Source: Paratrimastix pyriformis (taxonomy: Eukaryota > Preaxostyla > Paratrimastigidae). From it: a stretch of DNA of 64,000 nt. The stretch spans positions 327,501 to 391,500 of the forward strand of contig JAPMOS010000028.1 of the NCBI GenBank assembly GCA_027972325.1, given 5' to 3'. The notes under the pieces are model-generated. The model ran no database searches. It was not told the origin of the DNA and saw only the letters and a program-made list of their open reading frames with translations. Below, piece by piece: positions 31,792 to 40,439 of this stretch (positions are counted from its first letter, which is position 1; each line of letters begins with the position of its first letter). The translations under genes were made by a program, and so were the position numbers.

Positions 31792-32405
31792 GGGTGTCTA
31801 TCGAGGGTCAAAAGCAGTGAGAGTCAGAAGAGAGGGGAAAAAGCCAGACTCAAAAAACTAAAAAAACGGGACGAATGGGGAATCAACCGGGGATCGAAAC
31901 GCACGCGCAGGCGCGACGACCGCAACACAAAATAAAGATTGGGGGAGTTGTTGCACTCCAAGTGGCGGAGGGAGAAGGGAGAATGGATGATGGGGAGATG
32001 AAGAGCCAGGGTGGATCCCCGCAGGCTCGTGGATTCGCCGGCTTCTCCGCAACCAGCCACGCCCTCGTGGGATCTGGCCAAGTGCTGGAGGATCATTGAG
32101 CATTGAGATGGCCTGCATTCCACGAGAGACTGGCTGCCTCTCTCGATTGTAACCTTCGAGTTAGCCACCCACCGCGGGGATTACATGCCTGTGGCCTGAT
32201 GCTTGCCCCCTTTAAGCGGTAATTTTTGAGATTTCGTGTGATAATTCGGAAACTTTCTCTGCCCACCGCCACCCCTCCCCCCTTCAGGGCGGAAAGAGAG
32301 GGGGACCAGGGTCCGGTCAAAGGTTTTCGCACGAGCGGATTGTGGGTGTATGTCATCAGGGGAACGAGACAGTCTCCCCTAAACGGTTCTCCTTTTCTTT
32401 CTAAA
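31792..32405. other. Divergent intergenic region between damaged MPHHG copy and PPP1R32-like gene
   Basis: The first about 140 bp match the 5' flank of the intact MPHHG gene (37040-37186) in reverse orientation. A fragment of a coiled-coil family tail follows (32008-32075). The rest is unassigned promoter sequence. Confidence 0.55.
32008..32075 (+). pseudogene. Remnant of a coiled-coil-family tail
   Basis: The segment from CCCCGCAGGCTCGTGG through CGGCTTCTCCGCAACC to CTCGTGGGATCT matches the last exon of member 9 (about 36795-36865) in the same strand sense, with small indels that destroy the frame. No coiled-coil core is present nearby. Confidence 0.6.
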
Positions 32406-34179
32406 ATGGGGGACCGTGATATCCGTTCAATGTACTCAACACACTACGCCGTTGCGTCAGCCGCGGTTCCGATGCGCTCCTTGAAGCCACGGAAGACCTT
32501 AAGCGGATATGGCGATAATCTTCTCCCCTTCGTTAGCCCCCCTCGGTATCGGCCGACACGAATTGTCCCTGATATATCGATCGACGGTCGAGCAAAACCC
32601 AATGCCAGAGTTGATCGCGATGATCCCGAAACGTTTGCCACCATGCACAAAGTCTGCGCATCCACCCCGGCCTGTGCTCTTCAACACTGATAGACTTCGT
32701 ACCGTCCGATCGTTTCCTTCAATGGAACCGAGCCAATTCCGCCGACAACTGCCCCTGAACTTTCTGGTCTGGCTGCCAAGTCGATGTGGCGCCTTCACTC
32801 TGGCCGCCGCAGGTCCCACCCGCAACAACCAGAACTTGGTCGGGCGTTCCTTCCGAGAGGCCGAAACGGCTCTGCGGAGTCAGTTTCTGGCGAGCAACAG
32901 CAGCCCACCTCCGCCGCCCTTGGTTCAGAAGAGCATCCGGCGGCACTTCCCCGTCGATGCCGAGAACGGCTTCTCCGGCCCGGCGGCCTTCTCCACCACG
33001 ACTCACGCGGCCTTCACCCGCCAGGAGGAGCGCGCCTCGCCAACGGACTCGCTCCCCTATCGCCCCGCGGGCTCGTTCCATATCGGGTTCAAGGAGGCGA
33101 CCGGGTACTCCCGCGGGTTACAGCCTCTCGCCCAGCAACGGCCGCGTCTGGTTGAAGAAGAAGAACCCGCCCCCACGACGGGTGCGCGTGATGCGGGGTC
33201 GCTCCACCCGAGGGCCCCCAACAAGAATTATCTGATCGACGCCCCCGGGGCTCTGAGGACGTCTGTCTCTCCCCTTGCCGTGGTCATGTCATGGGGGTGT
33301 GAAGGTGGGTGGTTGTACTCAAACAGCTGATGCTGATTCTTCCACGGGGCGCAGCATTGCGAAGCTCTCCTACCCACGCGATGGGCGGTACCTCTCGGCG
33401 ACCGGGGCCGAGCCCATCCCCCCCACCCTGGCGATGGAGCCCACCGGGTTCACCCGCAACATGAGCACCACCGCGGGCAGGCCCACCACCCCGGATTCCA
33501 CTCGGCCCGCTTCCCGTGAGGCCATGTTCAGGCCCGCAGGCCCGGCCTCCCGGCCCGCCAGTCGTCATCCAGCCCCGCTGCATCCTCCTCACCTCCGCAT
33601 CCACCCCTTTTTTCCTCTGCCCGCAGCACCACCTACCGGGAGGCCACTCGCCACGCCAATCTGCCGGCCCGGTCGCGGACGGCCATGGGGCTGCGCCACA
33701 GCCCCGACCCTCCCGTCACGCCCCCCTGCGCGCAGCCGACCTTCGCCTCCCCGGCCCTCTCGCCCCCCGTCTTCAGTGTGGGTCTCAAGGAGCCCACCCC
33801 CTTTGTCCGCGACCACCAGCCCTTCTACACGGGCAACGCCTGGGTGGGCGAAGAGTCGAGCCCGCCCGCCCTGTGTTTGACCCGGAAACAGCAGACCCGG
33901 GCACTGTCGACCCGCCGGCTGGACTACGAGGGCAGCCTTCCCCATTTCACGTCGACCGTCCGCCGGGATTTCCAAGACCCGACCGCGCTGGCTGCCCATG
34001 AGCATGTCCTTCGACGGGGCGGACTGGCCAAGGACTGCATCACCGCGGCGCTGGTGCCAGCCCACGGCCTGCGTGATCCTGAGGGGGTGCGTTCGGGTCA
34101 GTGTCCTGAGTTGCCGGCCCGAGTGGAGATGACGGGGAGTGCGTTCACCCGCTCGATCGGACCTCATAACTTCTGCTGA
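32406..34179 (+). CDS. PPP1R32/SAXO5-like axonemal protein
   Basis: Five exons (32406-32651, 32694-32766, 32813-33260, 33355-33531, 33627-34179) join in frame to 498 residues. The N-terminus 'MYSTHYAVASAAVPM', 'LKPRKTLSGYGDNLLPFV' and later 'ETFATMHKTSYRPIVSF' parallel the start of human PPP1R32 (C11orf66). Repeated aromatic-Gly units such as 'FHIGFKEATGYSRG', 'AMEPTGFTRN', 'MFSTTYREATRHANL' and 'SVGLKEPTPFVRDHQPFY' are typical of microtubule-associated ciliary proteins. A role on or in flagellar microtubules is expected, not proven. The fourth intron (33532-33626) is GC-AG: only that junction keeps the frame and creates the 'STTYRE' repeat. The family call is by remembered sequence. Confidence 0.72.
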
Positions 34180-34436
34180 TGTTCATGCCCACCCCTCCCT
34201 CCCACCCTCCCCTCCCACCCCACTCCCCTCGGCGTGGTGCCATGCGCCTTTATTTTTCTTTGTGCACTCCTGTTTTTTTTTTTTTCTTCATGGTCTGTGG
34301 TATTTGTTTTTTCTTCCCACCCTTCTTCACATCTTGTCTCAACCGTGCCGTGTGCGGCTTGAACAGTCGTGTTTCCGGATGATTCAATTTGGACGGGTTT
34401 GCGGGTCGTGCCAGTTTACGTCGACTGTTTCTCTCG

Positions 34437-35706
34437 ATGGCTGATTTGAGCAAGCCCCGTTTGGGATGGGTTGGAACGGGTGTCATGGGTCGGTCAATGT
34501 GTGGCCATTGTCTCCGGGCCGGATATGAGGTGACCATTTTCAACCGGACCCCAGCCAAGATGGCGCCCCTCATCTCAATGGGTGCCCGTGCCGCATCTTC
34601 GCCCAAGGAGGTCGCGGAGCATTCTGATATCATTTTTTCGATTGTGGGGTTCCCACGCGATGTTCGCGAAGTTTACTTTGGCGAGCAGGGCATCATGGCC
34701 GGGGCTCGTTCCGGCTCGATTCTCGTCGACTGCACCACCACCGAGCCGACCTTGGCCAAAGGCCCGCTGATTATTGACACACAACAAATCGAACTTCCTT
34801 CCAGAGATTTACGCTGCGGCGCAGGCTCATTCGATCAGCGCCCTCGATGCTCCTGTCTCGGGCGGTGATGTGGGTGCGCGTGAGGTCTGCTCTCCTTTTT
34901 TTCGTGCAAACATGCATTCCCCAAAGGCTCGGCTGACTTTCATGGTTGGCGGCGACCGAGCTGTGTACGACCGCGTCCTGCCCATCCTCCAGTTCATGGG
35001 CAAGTCTGTGGTTCGCTCGGTCCCTCATGATCCCGACTTGCTCGCCCAGGTGCTTCAACTACATGGGCGGCGCAGGCTCCGGACAGCACACCAAGATGGT
35101 CAATCAGATCAACATTGCATCGATCATGGTGGGCGTGGTTGAAGGGCTTGTCTATGCCTACAAGGCTGGTCCGTACCATCATTCCATTTGAGAGTGGTGA
35201 CGAGGTCTTTCGCTCAAGGTCTCAATATGGAGGATACCATTCGGGCTATTGCCCCTGGCGCTGCCGGCTCGTGGTCCCTGAACAACTACGGGCCTCGCAT
35301 CCTCTCGCGCAATTTCGGTCAGTATGGTCATGACAGAGCCGTGCGTCCCTCACCCATTCCACCGGCTTTCTTCGTGGGTAGACCCCGGCTTCTTCGTCGA
35401 GCACTTCATCAAGGACATGGGCATCTGCCTGTCCGAATGCGCCAAGATGCGCATCCAGCTCCCCGGGTTGGAGCTGTCCCACCGCCTCTACTGCCAGCTC
35501 CGCGAGATGGGCCACGGGTCTGTGCCCGTGCCGCTTTTGGCCTTTCCTCCCCCGAACGGAATCTTCCCAGAAATCTTGGCACGCACTCGCTGATCCTGGC
35601 CTTCGAGCGGATGAACGACCTCACCATCCCGGCTCAGCAGCTCACCGTCCTCGGGCAGCCGCCCGCCCCGGCTCCCTCGACGACCGCGGCCCCTGCCGGC
35701 AAGTGA
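34437..35706 (+). CDS. Beta-hydroxyacid dehydrogenase (3-hydroxyisobutyrate / tartronate-semialdehyde reductase type)
   Basis: Seven exons (34437-34761, 34805-34884, 34927-35003, 35050-35168, 35219-35317, 35382-35517, 35571-35706) sum to 324 codons with no frame conflict. The Rossmann motif is '[17 protein letters not shown]' with 'FNRTPAK'. The substrate loop is '[14 protein letters not shown]', the catalytic-Lys region '[18 protein letters not shown]', and the C-terminal helix bundle includes '[20 protein letters not shown]' and '[14 protein letters not shown]'. The protein (323 aa) has normal family length and uses NAD(P)H to interconvert a 2-methyl or 2-hydroxy 3-oxo acid and its alcohol; the substrate is not decidable here. 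Intron 1 (34762-34804) has a GC donor; the others are GTCTG, GTCCG or GTCAG. All introns are 42-64 nt. Confidence 0.9.
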
Positions 35707-35791
35707 GGCCGTCATTGGGGGTTTTTCTGGAAGCAATCACGCTTCTAGGCCTATATTTCCAATAACAGGGTACGAGCGGACGCGGTTGGTT

Positions 35792-35955
35792 GAGGCTCCT
35801 TAGTGGTGAATGCGGATCCGCTTGGGCGGTTGTGATCCACTTCTCCATGATGCGCAGCTCCTTCGGAGAACGAGCAGCACGTAGTCGGGATCCTCAGACA
35901 ACCTTGATCTCCACCCTCGGGTCAGAACTTCCAGATGTCCAACGAGCAGTTGACG
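35792..35955 (-). pseudogene. Decayed fragment of the FMN split-barrel gene
   Basis: Read on the minus strand, this stretch follows the gene at 4792-5449. It matches GTCAAC..CTCGTTGG.CATCTGG and TTCTGACCCG.GGGTGG, then GAGATCAAGG, then GAGGATCCCGACTACGTGCT, GAGCTGCGCATCATGGAGAA and GCGGATCCGCAT near the stop. The intron and the start of exon 2 are missing between GAGATCAAGG and GAGGATCCC, and several indels break the frame. The 5' half of the gene is absent. Confidence 0.8.
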
Positions 35956-36086
35956 TCACCACCCAGGGCAAGAGGATCTGTGTCGGCCGGAGAAGAACGA
36001 TGAAGGAGGTGAAGGAAAGAAGGGAGAAAACGAAAAGGAAAGGATCAAAAAAAAAGTCTGTCAAAGGGGTTGAAACACCAGGGGGG

Positions 36087-36903
36087 ATGGCGGACAAGAG
36101 AACCGTCTCGGGCTCACTGTTTCTTCCTGCGCTGCAACCATCACTTTCCGACGCAGAAAGTCTCAAGGTGCAGCGTCTTGAATCGGTGATATACTCGCTT
36201 CAACAGGAGATGCGAAAAGGTTTTTTCCCCTCGATTTTTCATTAGTGCTTATATATCTCGATAGCCCAAGATGAACTTTTCACCCTTCGCACTCAAGTCG
36301 ACACGTTGGTCGGCGACCAGAGACTCCGGCGGACGAACTCATCTTTTCGTAATTTGCCCCCATTGTCGAATTGTAATGAATCATCACCGCGACCCCTCGA
36401 TGAGCCTTCGCATGTTGTTTCAGAGATTCCAGAGACAGGGTCTCCTTTACTTCGTCCAGCCATCTTCAGAAATTCTTCGGTCTTCTGCTTCTCATCTCAA
36501 CCCCCGCCTGATTTTTTTCGCAGGTGGGCTCCTTCTTCGGCTCGCCGTTGGTCTGCGAGCAGCTTCTATTTCTTGTCGAAATATGTTCTTTCTCCAGCCC
36601 GAGAATCGCTCACCGTCGCTCTTGCACCAGCTGCTTGTTCGGACCTCCGGGTCTTCCTCATGTCACGCGAACACTTCGTCGGGCTCGCCCCCGTCGTCAC
36701 CTGAGTTTTCTCATGGGGCCTCGGCCCTTTCGATTAGTTCGGCATCCTCCACTTTGGGAGTCTCTCCCCCTTTGGTGATGCCTCCTTCGACCCCGCAGGC
36801 TCGTGGGCGGCTGCCCAATTCGTCGGCTTCTCCGCAACCTGCCACACGTTCTCGTGGGATCTTCCGTGCGGTTTCGCTTGGCGCCCTCCGGCTGGATGAG
36901 TGA
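36087..36903 (+). CDS. Coiled-coil/disordered-tail family, member 9
   Basis: 'MADKRTVSGSLFLPALQPSL' leads to the core 'RLESVIYSLQQEMRKAQ', split by a 45-nt phase-1 intron (36220-36264, GTTTTT...TAG) before 'DELFTLRTQVDTLVGDQ'. It is closest to member 2 ('LRTDVDVLMNDQ'). The tail is Ser/Pro-rich ('SSSCHANTSSGSPPSSPEFS', 'STPQARGRLPNSSASPQP') and ends 'IFRAVSLGALRLDE'. A frame change near 36640-36700 implies one more intron. In-frame ATGs upstream (for example about 36000) would add a Lys-rich leader; I prefer 36087 because the upstream sequence looks like untranslated DNA next to the split-barrel remnant. Confidence 0.6.
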
Positions 36904-37186
36904 CAATATCTTGGTTGTGTGCGGCCTTGATGGCTGCGTAACTTTTTGAGAGGAGAGTTTCATTTTTCCCCATCCCTTATCCCTCACCCTCTCCGCCACT
37001 TGGAGTGCGACAACTCCCCCTTTACGTTTTCTCTTTATTTTGTGTTGCGGTCTTCACCACCGCGCTTGTGACTGTTTTGCCTGCGCGTCCGTTCCGATCC
37101 CCGGTTGATTCCCCGTATCCGTTTGAGTCTGGCTTTTTTTTTCTTCTTGACCTCTCACGTTTGATTTCCCCCGACGAAAGACACTC

Positions 37187-38553
37187 ATGCCACACCACGG
37201 TTTGTTCGACATTCGCTTCATGGCATACAAGCCAATTTTTTTCGCGCAGGCGGCGGCGGCGGCAGCCATCACTCTTCGTCGTCCCGTTCACATTCGTCTT
37301 ACCATTCGCATTCGCATTCGTACTCATCTCGGAGTGGGGGTGGGGGCGGGGGCGGGGGCAGCAGCAGCCCTATGGCACTTGCATGCGTTTTCTATATCAT
37401 GCTGGTTCGTTCTCCCTCTTTCTTTTTGCGACTCACCACATTGTTCCTCCTTCCATCTCCAGTGTGTCGGATTTGGTGTTGGATGCTGGTTGGTCTTTGC
37501 CTATGTTTCCTTCCCCAGTGCCATCACGGGGACCCTCGACCTGGAGCCCTACCAGCAGATCTTGGTCACGTACGACCCCTCAAAGTACACCGCCTACTCC
37601 GTGATGGGCGCCGAGGGGACCGTCATCTACAAGTTCACCGAGGCCCCGCCCTCTCTGATCGGCACCTGCGTCAACAGCACCGACACGTTCACCTTCGTGC
37701 TGGGCCAGGACAAGTACGAGTACTACGGCTACTACCTGACCATCGGCACCACGGTGGATTTCTCGTGGCACTTCGACAGCTCGCTCTACTTCGACGTCTA
37801 CCTGAAGGACGAGACGATGTACTCCAGCCATGGCAGGACCGGGTCCGGTCGAGTGACCGCCCAGCAGGATGGCGAATACATCTTCCAGGTTTGTGGCGGC
37901 ATGCGTGGCGACAGCCACCCCCAGCCCAACGGGGAAACACCTCCTCGCTCGCGCACTCCCTCCATCCGTCACTCCATCCCTCCCTCCATTCATCCTTCCT
38001 TCCTTCCATCCATCCATCCGCCCGCCCGCCCGCCCGCAGGTGGAGAACTCGTACGTCACGGCCTACTCGAACACCGGCTATTACACGCTCACCATCACCC
38101 GCCCCGAGGTCTGCTCCCGCCACCCTCGCGACCCCCCCAGTGCTCATCTCCGCGCCCCGCCAGTACGACGTCTCGGGTGCCGCCGAGGTGCTGCCCACCT
38201 CGGCCATGGGCAGCGGCGGCTCGTCGAAGGTCTACCTGCTGGTCACGCCCCCCGAGACCCCCTGCACCCCCAAGGTCCGCGCCTGCCGTACATTCCCCCC
38301 GCCTGCCGCACATTCCCCCCATGTGTCAGGCACCCCCGCGCCGCCGCAGTCACCCACATTCGTCCCACACACACCACCCACCCTTCACATCACCAACATC
38401 CCCCCTCCTCCCCCCCCCTTCCAGTACTGCAAGCTGACCTTGCAGCTTGACGTCAGCCGTGTCTGGTTCTGGGTGGCCATCGGCCTGTTCATTGCGGGTG
38501 GCTTGGCCCTGATCCCGCTGGGCCTCTGTGTCGTCTGCTGCTGCCCCTCGTAA
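37187..38553 (+). CDS. MPHHG membrane protein, intact copy 2
   Basis: Six exons (37187-37199, 37250-37404, 37463-37888, 38040-38108, 38164-38274, 38425-38553) give 300 residues with no frame break. Layout: 'MPHHG' and a Gly/His/Ser-rich cytosolic or luminal leader, a first hydrophobic helix ('MALACVFYIMLCVGFGVGCW' and on), a roughly 180-residue ectodomain rich in Tyr, Thr and Gly ('GTLDLEPYQQILVTYDP', 'MGAEGTVIYKFTEAP', 'SSLYFDVYLKDE', 'TAQQDGEYIFQ'), then a second helix ('VWFWVAIGLFIAGGLALIPL') and a Cys-rich end. The ectodomain looks beta-rich. I do not recognise the family. An almost identical but damaged copy lies inverted at 29155-31791 and a diverged one at 60042. Confidence 0.72.
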
Positions 38554-39118
38554 GGCGCCCACCCACCTTCCCTCCAAGCCGCCTCCCCCCGGGGTGGTTG
38601 GCCTGCTGGGCCCTGCTGGGCGTCTGGACGGAGCAAGCGATTTAATGATCCGAGTCTTCCCACCGACAGTTTCCTTCGTCTTCCTTGTCGTCATCCTCCT
38701 CTTCTTCTTCATTTCCCAACCGATTCTCATTCTCATTCCATTTCGATTCTCATTCCATTCTCATTCTCATTCCATTCCGATTCCGAGCCCCCGGGCTTCG
38801 AGCTCGGCTTTGGCTCCTTCTTTTGTGTTGTGGCCGTGCTTTTTTGGTCTTCGGCTCCGAGCGTGCTTTTCTTTGGCAGCGGGGCGGGAGAAGGAGGGGC
38901 ACTGCTGCCTGCGTTCGCTGGCGGTTGTCGGTCCAACAAATCCTCGCCTCGGTCATCCGATCTCTCTCTCCGACACGTCCCTGGTTCGAGGTGCTGTCAT
39001 CGAATGTTATTCCAAGAGGCCCCCACGACGGGCGCGGGCATTTGTGTTCCGAGAAAGGCACAGTGTTCCCAACCAAGGGAGGGCTGCGGGGTGCGGGGTG
39101 CGGGGTGTGGGATGTGGC
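38554..39118. other. Convergent intergenic region
   Basis: Between the ends of the MPHHG gene (+) and the dipeptidase gene (-). It holds an imperfect CATTCT repeat (about 38722-38782) and unassigned sequence. No gene is supported. Confidence 0.5.
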
Positions 39119-40347
39119 TTACTGGAGCTCCTCCAGGAGGCGCAGCAGGTATGTGCAGAAGCCGGGCAGGCTGCGGTAGTACAGGGCCTCCTTGGGGGTG
39201 TGCACGTCCTTCACGGTGGGCCCCACCGAGATGCTGCGCCCCATCGGTCGGAGCAGCAGAGGAGAGGAGAGACGGGTTATAACCCGAGGCAGGCGGATCA
39301 GACCCCGAGGTGGACCCTACCCCGAGGTGGACCCGACCCATCTCCAGGCGGATCGTCCCCCATCTCCAGACGAATCATCACCCGAGCGAGGGGAGAGAAA
39401 GGGGCGAGGTGCGGACCTGTCCATGCCCTCGTACTTCTCGCCGATGACGCCGCACTCCAGGCCTGCCGCGCACCATCACCCCCACCCCCCATGGAGCAAG
39501 AGAGATTCCGTGAGCCTGAATCTTTCTCAGCTGAACCCCGTCAGACACCAGATACCAGCCATCAGCCATCAGCCATCAGCCATCAGACGCCAGACATCAG
39601 CCATTCGACGCCAGGCACCAGAGGCACCAGCAGGGACCAAGCGAAAGCAGTCGCAAGCCCGGGAGGGCGGCGGGAGGGGAGGTTGGGGTCGGCGGACCAG
39701 CGTGGATGGCGTAGACCTCGTACTCCTTGTGGGTCACCTCGGCGTAGATGCGCTTGGCGGTGGTCAACAGGGCCGACTGGGGGTTGGGCAGCCTGCACAC
39801 ACGGGGCCAGGGACGGAAAGGGAGGGAGCGGGTGAGGGACGGCTGGGGGTTGGGCAGCCTGCACATGCGCGCAGGGAGGGATGGAGGAGCGAGGGCCGCC
39901 CACACGCGCAGAGAGGGGCGACCCCATGGGCGACCCCATGTGCGCACGGATTCGCTCAAGATTGCGATGATGATGGCTTTGAGTGGGGCCCGTGATATGG
40001 GCGGAATGGGCCCGCGATGGATTTGATTGGGGCCCGCGATGGATTTGATTGGGGCCCGTGATATGGGTGGAATGGGCCCGCGATGGCTTCCAAGGGCCGG
40101 GGCGGGGCCGGGGCCGGGGCGGACCATCCGTTGTGCCAGTTGATGGGCTCCGAGAGGCGGGCTCCGAGGAGGTTGCTGAGGGCGGCCAGCTGGTCGTAGA
40201 CGAGGCCCTGCTGGCTGTTGCACGAGCTGCGCGCCAGGAACTCGAACTGGGCCGCCGTCTCGTGGGGGCTCCCGGCAGCAGGCAGCGAGGCCTGCATGAC
40301 GCAACGACTGATGATGAGGCTGATGCTGATGGTGCTGATGATGGTGC

Positions 40348-40439
<92 letters not shown>

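Noticed and set aside
31840-31960. Possible tRNA-like T-loop (GGATCGAAAC)
   Set aside because: No cloverleaf can be drawn. The stretch is homologous to the promoter flank of the intact MPHHG gene.
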